From: Chitinophaga lutea
Lineage (GTDB): Bacteria; Bacteroidota; Bacteroidia; Chitinophagales; Chitinophagaceae
DNA: 64,000 nt
Direction of reading: 5' to 3'
Assembly (NCBI RefSeq): GCF_003813775.1
Contig: NZ_RPDH01000001.1
Span: 1,302,001-1,366,000, forward strand
Shown here: piece by piece, positions 45,144 through 53,945 of the stretch
Layout of the letters: every line of letters starts with the position of its first letter
Numbering within the stretch: the stretch's first letter is position 1
Translations under genes and position numbers: made by a program
Notes under the pieces: generated by a model
Told to the model about the DNA's origin: nothing
Databases searched by the model: none
The model's input: only the letters and a program-made list of their open reading frames with translations

Positions 45144-45897
45144 TTACAAAAACTTCGGAATTCGCGATACGGGTGGTCAGAAAATTATAATATACTTCCC
45201 GGTGCGCTGCCGCCTGTTCTTCCGGGAACCAGGCATCGGGCAGCAGGGAAACGATCCTCCGGATAAGCGCCGGCGTGAGGACCTGCCGACAGGCGGCGTC
45301 CGCGGCTTCGAGGGCGGTAGCCTGGGGCAGCAGTACATGGTCTTTCACCTGCACAAAAGGCCTTTTGGCGGGCTCTTGCCAGTTCAGGCCGGAATGATGG
45401 AAATAAAGCGAAGCGCCATGATCGATCAGCCACAGTTCCCGCCGCCACATCAGCATATTGGTGTTGCGCGCAGTACGGTCCACATTGGTCAGCAAACAAT
45501 CCACCCATACGATCTTCGACGCCGTTGCCGGTTCGATGGTAGTCACGGTAGGATCGTAGGTGATGGCGCCGGAGAGGTAATGCAAAGCGAGGTTCAGTCC
45601 CACGCTGGCCTTCAGCAAATCCTGTATCTCCTCGTCGGGCTCGGTACGGCCGAAAGCCGCATCGAGTTGGGCGAATACGATCTCCGGTACTTTCAGTCCC
45701 AATGCACGTGCAATCTCCCCGCCGATCAGCTCGGCGATCAATGCCTTCACGCCCTGGCCTGCGCCGCGGAATTTCAGCACGTATAAAAACCCGTCGTCGG
45801 CCTCCGCGATAGCGGGCAACGAACCACCTTCACGCAGGGGCGTTACGTAACGCGTTACTTCTACCGTTCTGATATCTGTTTGCTGGTGATCTTCCAT
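45109..45897 (-). CDS. HipA-like kinase family protein
   Basis: The start at ATG 45897 (MEDHQQTDIRTVEVTRYV) gives 262 residues. Kinase-like segments are visible: YVLKFRGAGQGVKALIAELI (N-lobe Lys), WVDCLLTNVDRTARNTNML (catalytic loop Asp and Asn) and LIDHGASLYF (metal-binding Asp). Classical HipA is a serine/threonine kinase toxin acting on GltX; this shorter family lacks the N-subdomain and no HipB-type helix-turn-helix gene is adjacent. It overlaps DUF3037 and lies 61 bp after a GNAT gene. Catalytic residues look intact. Confidence 0.88.
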   Translation of the reverse strand: MEDHQQTDIRTVEVTRYVTPLREGGSLPAIAEADDGFLYVLKFRGAGQGVKALIAELIGGEIARALGLKVPEIVFAQLDAAFGRTEPDEEIQDLLKASVGLNLALHYLSGAITYDPTVTTIEPATASKIVWVDCLLTNVDRTARNTNMLMWRRELWLIDHGASLYFHHSGLNWQEPAKRPFVQVKDHVLLPQATALEAADAACRQVLTPALIRRIVSLLPDAWFPEEQAAAHREVYYNFLTTRIANSEVFVNEAQHARKALI

Positions 45898-45958
45898 ATC
45901 AATTCGTTGCAAATATATAAAACAATTTTTCCTGTATGCGACAGAGACGGCTGGGGCC

Positions 45959-46453
45959 TTATGAAGCGCTTTCACTCTGCTCTGTGGCAGGCAGCAGTTC
46001 CATATCATACCGGTCCAGCCCCTCGCCGTAGAAATCCTTCGTTATTTTCACCACGTTAAACCCTATTTTTTCAAAGAAAGGAAACGAATGCTGCGTGGTG
46101 TCGAGGATGACCCTGCATCGCGCGCAAAGGCTGCGGATAACGTTCAGCCTGTACATGAACAATTCCTTTCCCCATCCCTTTTTATGATGTTCGTTGCTGA
46201 TGAGCCCCCAGGCCATGGTAGCTTCCTGCTTTTCGCGGTCGAGGTAAAAACCGCCGCAGCCGATCACCCGGCCATCGTTTTCCGCTACGAAATAATTGTC
46301 GATGCCCGCTTCGGGCTCGTCACGAATGGCCAGACCGTCAAGCCACCGGCTGTAATCCTCCAGTTCCGCCGGCGCAAAAAACCGCGGCATGTTGCTTTCG
46401 AACGCCGATATGCAGCCCGGCTTGTCTGCCGGGGTGTAGGGTCTGATGATCAT
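45959..46453 (-). CDS. GNAT family N-acetyltransferase
   Basis: A 164-residue acetyltransferase. N-terminal MIIRPYTPADKPGCISAFE, the acetyl-CoA-binding region in EHHKKGWGKELFMYRL, and the C-terminal FPFFEKIGFNVV fit the GNAT fold. It is upstream of and co-directional with the HipA-like gene, though a functional link is unsupported. Acceptor substrate unknown. Confidence 0.92.
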   Translation of the reverse strand: MIIRPYTPADKPGCISAFESNMPRFFAPAELEDYSRWLDGLAIRDEPEAGIDNYFVAENDGRVIGCGGFYLDREKQEATMAWGLISNEHHKKGWGKELFMYRLNVIRSLCARCRVILDTTQHSFPFFEKIGFNVVKITKDFYGEGLDRYDMELLPATEQSESAS

Positions 46454-46605
46454 GGGGCGAAACTATTGCATCCCGTGTAGAAAATGCACGTTACCGAAGA
46501 GAAAGTGAGGAACCGGGTTCGTCCTGTTTGAACGCAGCATACCCGTCGACAAATAAGCCGGTGCGGCCCGCGCAATTTTTGCCTAATTTTATATAAACCC
46601 GTTGT

Positions 46606-47955
46606 ATGCATTCATCCCCTCACGACGCTTTCATTGTTGCGGCCTGCGTACCGGTAGGCGATACCCATGTGAACGGCACACTCGATACCGCTGCCGCCAT
46701 TCTGGCCGAACATCCCGAAGTGGCAGGCGCCAGTATTTACGCGGCGGCCATTTCAGGCGACGATGAAAAACTGCGTTCCTTTCTCTCCCTAGAACCGGCG
46801 CTGGCCACGCAGAAAGGCGGCCCGCATAACTGGGACGCACTTACGTACCTGTGTTTCTCCAAATACCTGCGTATGGCCCCGGAGCGCAGCAACGGGCTGG
46901 TGCGCTGCGCCGCCGCGCTGCTTGAAAACGGCGCGGATGCCAATACCGGCTGGACGGACAGGAACCACCTGAACGAACCCGAATGGGAAAGCGTATTGTA
47001 CGGTGCGGCAGGCATCGCGCATCATGCGCCGCTCACCCGGTTGCTGCTGGAGCATGGCGCTGATCCGAACGATGGCGAAACTACTTACCACACGCCCGAG
47101 TCGTACAACAATGAGGCCATGCATGCACTGGTGGAAACGGATAAACTGACCGATGCGAGCCTGGCCACCCTGCTGCTACGGAAAGCCGACTGGCACGATT
47201 ACGACGGCATTCGTTACCTGCTTGAAGCCGGCGCCAATCCCAACTTCATCACGCACTGGCACCGCACGCCGCTGCAATCTTCCGTTTTGCGCGATAACGC
47301 TTTGCGGATAATTGTATTGATGATGGAGCACGGGGGCAACCCGCTGATCAAAGACGGCCACGGCCGGTCCGCTTTATCGATGGCTGCACGGCGCGGTCGC
47401 GGAGATGCGTTACGCCTCTTCGAACAATGGGGCGTGCCGTTTGAATTGCATGGTGTGGAGGCGTTGATAGCCGCCTGTGCGTTGAACGACGGCGTGCGGG
47501 CGCACGACATGGCAGCGGCGGAGCCAGCGCTGCTGAAGGCGTTACTCGCGCAGGAAGGCACCCTGCTCGCGGAGTTCGCGGGCACGGGCAATACGGATAG
47601 CGTGGAACTGTTGTTGGAACTGGGTGTGGATATCAATGCACGTTATGTGCAGGGAGACGGGTATTTCGGTATTGCAAGGAACAGTACCGCCCTGCATGTG
47701 GCCGCCTGGCGCGCCCGGCACAGCACGGTCAAACTGCTGCTCAGGCGTGGTGCCACGGCAGACGCCGCCGATGCGGAAGGCCGCATACCCTTGTTGCTCG
47801 CCATACGTGCTGCCACCGATTCTTACTGGACGAACCTTCGTTCTCCCGAATCCGTGGCAGCACTATTGAAAGCCGGCGCACAAACGAAGGGCATTCCATA
47901 CCCTACCGGCTATGATCAGGTGGATGAATTGCTAAAGCCTTATTTCGTTCAATAA
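46606..47955 (+). CDS. Ankyrin repeat protein
   Basis: A 449-residue protein with no clear signal peptide. Ankyrin-like units recur, e.g. LTRLLLEHGADPNDGETTYHTPE, GIRYLLEAGANPNFITHWHRTPLQ, IIVLMMEHGGNPLIKDGHGRSALSMAARRG, SVELLLELGVDINARYVQG and TVKLLLRRGATADAADAEGRIPLLLA. There are about eight repeats. They usually bind proteins; the partner cannot be inferred. It is a lone gene between the GNAT and DoxX genes. Confidence 0.92.
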   Translation: MHSSPHDAFIVAACVPVGDTHVNGTLDTAAAILAEHPEVAGASIYAAAISGDDEKLRSFLSLEPALATQKGGPHNWDALTYLCFSKYLRMAPERSNGLVRCAAALLENGADANTGWTDRNHLNEPEWESVLYGAAGIAHHAPLTRLLLEHGADPNDGETTYHTPESYNNEAMHALVETDKLTDASLATLLLRKADWHDYDGIRYLLEAGANPNFITHWHRTPLQSSVLRDNALRIIVLMMEHGGNPLIKDGHGRSALSMAARRGRGDALRLFEQWGVPFELHGVEALIAACALNDGVRAHDMAAAEPALLKALLAQEGTLLAEFAGTGNTDSVELLLELGVDINARYVQGDGYFGIARNSTALHVAAWRARHSTVKLLLRRGATADAADAEGRIPLLLAIRAATDSYWTNLRSPESVAALLKAGAQTKGIPYPTGYDQVDELLKPYFVQ

Positions 47956-47964
47956 CCCGGCAGA

Positions 47965-48387
47965 TTATCTTTTTCCGAAAAACTTGTAGTCGGCGGAAAT
48001 TTTACCGGGACCGGCGAACAGTATCAGCAGCATGATGCTGAAGTATACCAGCGGCAACTCGAACGCGCCGCCGCCCGTCATGTTCACGAAAGGATCTTTA
48101 AATATCACGGCGTGGAAATACACCGCTACCGCCATGGTGATGCCGATGGCCAGGGCAGCGATGGGCGTGAATAAACCAATGGCCAGCAAAATGCCGCCAC
48201 CGAACTCCGATACCGCAGCCAGCAATTGCAGCAACGGTGATAACGTGATCGGCCCTCCGGGAGGCACCCAGTTGGTGGGAGTCTGTATTTTACCCCAGCC
48301 ATGAAGGATGAACGCAATGCCTACAACAATGCGCAGTACTAACAAGGCTGTTGAAGCCGCAGAAGATTGAGCAGGTACTTTGAACAT
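47965..48387 (-). CDS. DoxX family membrane protein
   Basis: A 140-residue inner-membrane protein with four helices (near 12-28, 52-70, 75-95 and 110-128). Characteristic segments are LLVLRIVVGIAFILHGWGKI, AVSEFGGGILLAIGLFTPIAAL and PLVYFSIMLLILFAGPGK. DoxX proteins are associated with redox balance at the membrane, sometimes as quinone-linked subunits. It lies 50 bp after the cytochrome gene, so it could be the last gene of the redox operon. Confidence 0.93.
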   Translation of the reverse strand: MFKVPAQSSAASTALLVLRIVVGIAFILHGWGKIQTPTNWVPPGGPITLSPLLQLLAAVSEFGGGILLAIGLFTPIAALAIGITMAVAVYFHAVIFKDPFVNMTGGGAFELPLVYFSIMLLILFAGPGKISADYKFFGKR

Positions 48388-48437
48388 GGTGCACTAGGTT
48401 TTAAAGGTCACTTAAATTACACTTTTTTCACCAATTG

Positions 48438-50198
48438 TTACAAAGACAAAATATACCGCGCAATCTTCCTCGTATCGGCAAGCGGGATATTGGCATGCGG
48501 CGCCATCGGAATCTGGCCCCAGACGCCACTTCCGCCTTTTATGATTTTTTGGGCAATCTGGTTTACGTTTGCTTCCGTCGGCTGATATTTACGCGCGATA
48601 TCGGCATATGAAGGGCCCACCAGTTTTTCGTTGGGCCGGTGGCAGGTGCGGCAATCCGATTTTGTGATCAACAATTTCCCTTCTTCGATATCCTTTTTCG
48701 CAAAGGCCGGCCGCTTCAGTACCGGCGCTGTTTCGCCCGGCAGCCGGTTGGCGGTGTAGCAGATGAGGTTGTTCTGCAACGGCTGCCCCGCAGTCGTCTG
48801 TATATTTTTGAGTTTCAGTTCATATACATATCCGGCTTTCATCTGCTGCAATACAATGGACACCCGTTTGTGATCCGGTGACACCAGTACCTGCCTGATC
48901 GCCACACTGTCGAGGTTCATCTGGTGAGAACCGTATTTTTTATGATAGTTGTAGTTATACTGCCGCATCGAATAACTGGCGGGATTGCGGGCGGATGCAA
49001 CGTCGACCGGTTGTGTAAAAACAAGGTCGAATCCCTTCGGGGTGATTTGCATTTTATAAATATCGAGCGGCGGTTTCCCGGTATACACAATCCGTTGAAT
49101 GCCTTCGTCGCCCAGCCAACCGTGCGAGTTCTGGCCTACATACAGGCTGCCGTCCGGTGCGAAAGCGAGGCGGTTGTTGCCTTTCCGCAGTCCCTGCCCA
49201 TCGAGGAAAGGAATGCATGCGCCCTGTAACGCACCGCCTACCTCTTCCAGCATCACTCTCACGATGCGCGCCTGGTTCATCTCCCCGATCAGCAGCTGCC
49301 CCGCGAACGGCCCGAATTTCCCGCGCGTGATATCGCATAGCGGCTGCGTGGGAGAATTCGCCATGATGCCGTGCGGGAACAGCACCACGGGTTTGGTGCG
49401 CATACTGTCGAGCGTGGCAGGCGGCAGCACGAATGGGCTTCCTTTGGTCCATCCTTTTTTCCATACCAGGCTGGCAGGGTGGCCGTAGAAGCGCCCTTCC
49501 TGCACATGCAGCAACGGGCTGGTGCCTATCCAGTCGCCCTGGTTATCCGTCGCAAATAAATTACCCGCCAGGTCGAAACCGATACCGTTGGGCGAACGGA
49601 ACCCCATCGCATACGGCACCAGTTTGCCCGCAGGAGTGAGTTTCATGATCCAGCCGCGGTACGGCACAGCGGCAAACATCTGCTTGCGGCCGTCTGTACT
49701 GTCGCGGCCTTCCTTTTTGATCACGCCGCGCACTTCCGGCCGCATGGCACCATTCGGCGACGATGCGTTCAATGCGATATAAAGATTGCCCTGTTTATCT
49801 TTTACCGGGCCGTAGTTAAATTCATGGTAATTACCGGACAGCCCGAAACCATCCGTCACTTTTTCATACACATCCGCCATGCCATCGTCATCGGTATCTT
49901 TGAGCCGCGTCAGTTCGGGGCGTTGCATTACCAGTACCTCGCGATTGCTGATGACCAGCATGCCCAGGGGATCGTGCAGTCCTTCGGCGAACAGCTGCCA
50001 TTTTTTGGTACGTGGCGCATAGATCATCACTTCCCCTCTCGTAAAGCATGCGATCAGGCGCCCGTCCGGCATAAACTCGATGGCCCCGGTTTCGGCGGTG
50101 AGGCCTTCGGGCATGGGAATGGTCTCAACAGCGTAAGATTGCGCCGAAGCAGGCCATGCTGCGAATAACCATCCCAACAATAACAAACCATGTTTCAT
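48438..50198 (-). CDS. Exported PQQ/sorbosone dehydrogenase-like protein fused to cytochrome c
   Basis: The start at ATG 50198 (MKHGLLLLGWLFAAWPASAQ) gives 586 residues with a good signal peptide. A beta-propeller of the sorbosone dehydrogenase type (about 25-400; GFRSPNGIGFDLAGNLFATDNQGDW) is followed by a beta-sandwich (about 400-505). A C-terminal cytochrome c domain (about 510-586) has CRTCH and axial Met in IPMAPH. The ATG overlaps the stop of the upstream cupredoxin gene as ATGA. The enzyme probably oxidises a sugar or alcohol outside the cytoplasm and delivers electrons to its own haem or to the cupredoxin. Confidence 0.92.
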   Translation of the reverse strand: MKHGLLLLGWLFAAWPASAQSYAVETIPMPEGLTAETGAIEFMPDGRLIACFTRGEVMIYAPRTKKWQLFAEGLHDPLGMLVISNREVLVMQRPELTRLKDTDDDGMADVYEKVTDGFGLSGNYHEFNYGPVKDKQGNLYIALNASSPNGAMRPEVRGVIKKEGRDSTDGRKQMFAAVPYRGWIMKLTPAGKLVPYAMGFRSPNGIGFDLAGNLFATDNQGDWIGTSPLLHVQEGRFYGHPASLVWKKGWTKGSPFVLPPATLDSMRTKPVVLFPHGIMANSPTQPLCDITRGKFGPFAGQLLIGEMNQARIVRVMLEEVGGALQGACIPFLDGQGLRKGNNRLAFAPDGSLYVGQNSHGWLGDEGIQRIVYTGKPPLDIYKMQITPKGFDLVFTQPVDVASARNPASYSMRQYNYNYHKKYGSHQMNLDSVAIRQVLVSPDHKRVSIVLQQMKAGYVYELKLKNIQTTAGQPLQNNLICYTANRLPGETAPVLKRPAFAKKDIEEGKLLITKSDCRTCHRPNEKLVGPSYADIARKYQPTEANVNQIAQKIIKGGSGVWGQIPMAPHANIPLADTRKIARYILSL

Positions 50199-51292
50199 AA
50201 AACAGTGATTGTAATACTGAATTCCCTGGCTTGCAGGGCCGTTAATAAAAGTTTGTCCTCCTCCCATTTGCCGGCCGACGATTCGTACCGTAGGCCCTCT
50301 TGCGGTGGGGCATAAAACACCACATCCTTCGTGTGCCCGGTAACCCGGAAGTGCCTCACGATACCGTTGCCGCCCGCCGCCGGTTTGATGAGTTCGTATA
50401 CGTGAGCGCCATTGACGGTGTAGTGGAATTCAGGATAACGTGCCACCAGCCGGTAGCCTTTGTAACTGGCAACCGGAGCAACGCCTTTGAAGGTGAATGG
50501 ATAGGCTGACGCCCCGTTAAAGAACACCGCGCCCTGCACTTTCGCCAGCGCATCGCCTTTGCCTTTCCAGAGATCGGAGTTGTCCAGGAAGCCACCCTTC
50601 CATGCGAAGCGCAGCTTGCATTCACCGGCATCCCAGCAATACGAAAGGCTGTCGGGAAGGCTCACGGCGATGGCCGCCGGGCTCGCACCTGCGATAAAAA
50701 CGCGGTAGTGATACGGTGGCACAGGGGTATAAGGATGTAAGGCCCTTGTGCCGTGACCATGGTGGCTGGCATGATGCGTTTCATCTTCTTCGAGGCTCAC
50801 ATCCGACTGACGACGGCCGGGGGGAATGTTCCCGTCATCCGTGATATCGGGAAGATGGGCATCCTGCTTTACGTACATCGCGCCGTACATGATCAGCCCG
50901 TGGCCGGGATAGGTGCATACATAAGGATAAATCCCTTCCTGCAACGGCGCGGTAAATTCCAGCGTTTTCTCCTGCTCGGGCTCCACCACCGGCAGGGACC
51001 ACAATACGTTCGCGCTGGCCGGGATGTAATCCACCGATGGTCCCTGTGCGCCCAGTTCCTGCGCCAGGTTTACCACCGCTTCCCTGGTGCCGGGTTTCAC
51101 GATCAGCAGGTTGTGGTTCATATCATCGGTATTGCTGAAAATGATTTTCACTTTCGCGCCCGGTTTCACCTGGAAGCGCACCACATCGAACTGCAGGCCC
51201 TGCAATACCTTCATGTGAATCACCAGCGGCGTGTCCTGCGCACGGCAGATGCACGCAGAGAATATGGAGAACAGCAGGAGTAACTTTTTCAT
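50195..51292 (-). CDS. Exported cupredoxin (azurin/plastocyanin-like) two-domain protein
   Basis: The start at ATG 51292 (MKKLLLLFSIFSACICRAQD) gives 365 residues with a signal peptide. The N-terminal cupredoxin domain (about 20-150) has copper ligands His in MNHNLL, Cys and His in YVCTYPGHGLIM, and the following Met. A His-rich linker (HHASHHGHGTR) separates it from a C-terminal beta-sandwich (about 195-365) that may bind sugars or resemble a cytochrome-b562-type fold. Its stop overlaps the next gene as ATGA. It probably relays electrons for the PQQ-type dehydrogenase. Confidence 0.9.
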   Translation of the reverse strand: MKKLLLLFSIFSACICRAQDTPLVIHMKVLQGLQFDVVRFQVKPGAKVKIIFSNTDDMNHNLLIVKPGTREAVVNLAQELGAQGPSVDYIPASANVLWSLPVVEPEQEKTLEFTAPLQEGIYPYVCTYPGHGLIMYGAMYVKQDAHLPDITDDGNIPPGRRQSDVSLEEDETHHASHHGHGTRALHPYTPVPPYHYRVFIAGASPAAIAVSLPDSLSYCWDAGECKLRFAWKGGFLDNSDLWKGKGDALAKVQGAVFFNGASAYPFTFKGVAPVASYKGYRLVARYPEFHYTVNGAHVYELIKPAAGGNGIVRHFRVTGHTKDVVFYAPPQEGLRYESSAGKWEEDKLLLTALQAREFSITITVL

Positions 51293-51296
51293 ATAA

Positions 51297-52574
51297 CTAA
51301 TGCTTACGGAACATCTTTTCATAGTGTGCGACCGGCTCAAAAATACCACCGCTGCGGCGATAGAATTCTTCATCGAGGTGAAACACGCCTTGCTGCGGCG
51401 CAGACCAGTACGGCGCGTATCCTTTCATGACCGGCCAGTTGCTGTAGTTGGCATCCCCGTTGGTTTCCATCAGACCCATTCCAATGCCCGGGAAAGGCGC
51501 CAGCCGTGCGGCCAGGTTTTTGTGCCAGTTGACGAGGATGGGGTTCACCGTGAGATCGGAGCACATGCAGGGCACGTTGCGCTCATCGGCCAGTTTGGCC
51601 ATGGGCAGTGACAGGCTGAGTGTTTTGGCGATGCCCTTCAGCACGAGTGCGCCGTACCCCTGTTCGAGGCGCATCTGCGCGTCGTGCACGGTATGCAGGC
51701 TATCGTCTGCCGCTATGCGTACGCCTGCATCGTCCACGTATTCGGTATTGGTTTCCGTGAGTGGTTCTTCGTAGAGCAATACCTGTCCGAAGGCCCCGAT
51801 TTTCCGGGCATGATCGAGGTAACGCAGCAGGGTTTCCTTTTTTTCGTAGCGTGAATTGGCATCCATGGTATACACCAGTTTACCGTCGGCCGTGTGCGGC
51901 GTACGCAGGTCTTTCAGCGCTGCATGAATGGCGCTCAGCCGTTCCATATCCAGCCTCAGCATGTCTTCCTGCCTACCGGGATGGCCTGTTTTTATCTTGA
52001 ACACAAAAAAACCTTCTTTCGCCGCCTGTACGATATCGGCTACCGGCATGTTGTACGACACCTGGTAGAGGATGGCGATCAGGTCGTTGCGATGTCGGAG
52101 CGCCGGTCTGAATGTGTCCGGCAGCATCTCGTCGAACGACGTAAAGCCGTTCTCCGCGGCATATAACAGCCAGGCGGCATTATCCGGCGCCACCATCGCA
52201 TTCAGGATAAAATTCGGGTTCACCGTGCGTCCGGTCAGTTGCGCTGCAGCGGCGGTCAGCGGAGGCAGGATGGTCTCCAGCAATTCCGGCGGTGTGCGGA
52301 AAGGGGTGCTTTTAATCAGCTCCAGTGCTTTATTGGTCAGTACATACAGCAAGGCGTTGCCGCCGGCCTCGGGATGCGCGGCGAACAGTTCCGCATCGCC
52401 ATATAGTACGCTTTGCGTGGCGAGGCCCGTTCCTCCTAATCCGGGGGTAGATTGCAGGCGCACGGCTACCTGCCATAACTCGGTTAAATAATTCCCTTTA
52501 AAACCAAAGGGGCGCACGAGCGGCTCCCTTTCAAAGTCGGAACCGGCTTCGGTGACGTGGATCATTTTTGACAT
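51297..52574 (-). CDS. Enolase-superfamily (mandelate racemase/muconate-lactonizing-type) enzyme
   Basis: A 425-residue protein; the ATG at 52574 is preferred over an in-frame TTG six bases upstream. The barrel carries acidic metal ligands in YTMDANSRYE, LYEEPLTETN and AADDSLH, and Lys in FVFKIKTGH and LKGIAKTLSL. A swapped domain precedes it. No signal peptide, so it is cytoplasmic, and may dehydrate or epimerise an acid sugar. It is the first gene of a minus operon with the cupredoxin (4 bp) and dehydrogenase genes. Substrate unknown. Confidence 0.88.
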   Translation of the reverse strand: MSKMIHVTEAGSDFEREPLVRPFGFKGNYLTELWQVAVRLQSTPGLGGTGLATQSVLYGDAELFAAHPEAGGNALLYVLTNKALELIKSTPFRTPPELLETILPPLTAAAAQLTGRTVNPNFILNAMVAPDNAAWLLYAAENGFTSFDEMLPDTFRPALRHRNDLIAILYQVSYNMPVADIVQAAKEGFFVFKIKTGHPGRQEDMLRLDMERLSAIHAALKDLRTPHTADGKLVYTMDANSRYEKKETLLRYLDHARKIGAFGQVLLYEEPLTETNTEYVDDAGVRIAADDSLHTVHDAQMRLEQGYGALVLKGIAKTLSLSLPMAKLADERNVPCMCSDLTVNPILVNWHKNLAARLAPFPGIGMGLMETNGDANYSNWPVMKGYAPYWSAPQQGVFHLDEEFYRRSGGIFEPVAHYEKMFRKH

Positions 52575-52865
52575 CGGCAATACGATTTCGGTGGTATAAT
52601 ATTACTCAATTTTCCCAGTATGTGTACGTACCCGGTCAAAAAATATAAAAACACACAGAGGCCGTAAGCGGGTGGTTGGAACAAGATAAACTCCGGGGAT
52701 GAAAGGAGAAAACGGGGGCGGAATCCGCAGTACTACGGCAGTGAAAACTCTGCATCATGCCGCATGTTAACACGTCCGGCTAATAACCGGAGATGGTCCG
52801 GTAATGAATTGTTTTCGAAGCATGGTTTAAACAACAGCCACGCTGTTCCGGAACATTCCCGGTCA

Positions 52866-53321
52866 TTACTTCACCCGTTTCATCGGGAATTTCCTCGATT
52901 TCAATGTTCCGTTCACGGTACCTGAAATCTCCGCCAGCAATGAATCAGGGGTTACGAGGGTATACGTCACTTTTTGTGGAAAATCGTGCGAGGGGTTCTC
53001 AAACGCAAGCTGGCTACCGGTAATGGAAGTGAGGGTGAACCGCACCGCCTGTCCTTTGTTTTGTCCCGTGACGGTGGGCACATAGTATAACTGGCCGTTT
53101 CGTTCCTCCAGGCTAATGGCTTCCAGCAAAGCAGTATCTACGCCTTTCACCATCAATCCACGGCCGGTAAAGGTGGAATCATTTTGTTTTTCCCAGATTT
53201 CCACCAGTTGCCTGCCCGGTGTTCCGCCGCTCCAGGTACCGAGCAGCCATGCACTGCGGCTGATGGGGCCAACCGTGGTGCAACAGATCATACATAGCAG
53301 TAAATACTTCATACCGTTCAT
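52866..53321 (-). CDS. Exported DUF6265 protein
   Basis: A 151-residue protein with a short signal-like N-terminus (MKYLLLCMICCTTVG from an internal ATG at 53312) and a beta-barrel domain: LGTWSGGTPGRQLVEIWEK, SLEERNGQLYYVPTV and FENPSHDFPQKVTYT. These match the DUF6265 family, for which no function is known to me. It is a single gene. The gap downstream (52575-52865) shows small hairpins (AACAGC 52833-52838 / GCTGTT 52842-52847) but no clear terminator. Confidence 0.85.
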   Translation of the reverse strand: MNGMKYLLLCMICCTTVGPISRSAWLLGTWSGGTPGRQLVEIWEKQNDSTFTGRGLMVKGVDTALLEAISLEERNGQLYYVPTVTGQNKGQAVRFTLTSITGSQLAFENPSHDFPQKVTYTLVTPDSLLAEISGTVNGTLKSRKFPMKRVK

Positions 53322-53538
53322 GTTTAAGGGGTAACAGAACCTTCATCATCAAAGCCGAAACTACAGCCGGCAACATGCGCTTGCCTTTCCCATCAAACCA
53401 TCTGCGAAGTCATAGCCTTTGCAGCAGGAAACAGCCGGCACATAAAACGGCGACCCTTCCGATGCACTACAATTTAACGAAATTTTAGACGCCCCCTTTT
53501 TTTCATTAACTTTAAATACACCCTAAAACCCTTGTGCT

Positions 53539-53943
53539 ATGGCCATTCAAATAGCGGGACTGGCTCCCTTGCTCCAGGTTTTCGACATGCCTTCCTCCAT
53601 TTCATTTTACCGCGACCTCCTTGGCTTTTCGGTAACGGAAACAGACCGTGAAGCCGGCGATGATGTAGACTGGGCGCTGCTGCGCTTCAACGGGGTGGAG
53701 CTGATGCTGAACACCGCGTACGAAAAAACATTCCGGCCCGCCGCGCCTGATCCGAAACGGATGGCGCAGCGGGAAGATTTCACCCTGTATTTCGGCTGCC
53801 CGGATGTGGACGCCGCCTATACGCACCTGCGCGCCAAAGGCCTGGAAATTGCACCGCCGGTAATTACGCACTATGGCTTCAAAGCCCTCGGCGTAAAGGA
53901 TCCCGACGGGTTCAACCTCGTATTCCACTGGCCCGCCCGCTGA
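53539..53943 (+). CDS. VOC (glyoxalase/bleomycin resistance-like) protein
   Basis: A 134-residue single-domain protein with two beta-alpha-beta-beta-beta units. Recognisable segments are LLQVFDMPSSISFYRDLLGF, EDFTLYFGCPDVDAAYTHLRAKG and GVKDPDGFNLVFHW. The terminal Glu ligand of glyoxalase I is replaced by the Asn-Leu region, so catalysis is uncertain. It is convergent to the DUF5009 gene with only 2 bp between stops. Confidence 0.9.
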   Translation: MAIQIAGLAPLLQVFDMPSSISFYRDLLGFSVTETDREAGDDVDWALLRFNGVELMLNTAYEKTFRPAAPDPKRMAQREDFTLYFGCPDVDAAYTHLRAKGLEIAPPVITHYGFKALGVKDPDGFNLVFHWPAR

Positions 53944-53945
53944 GG

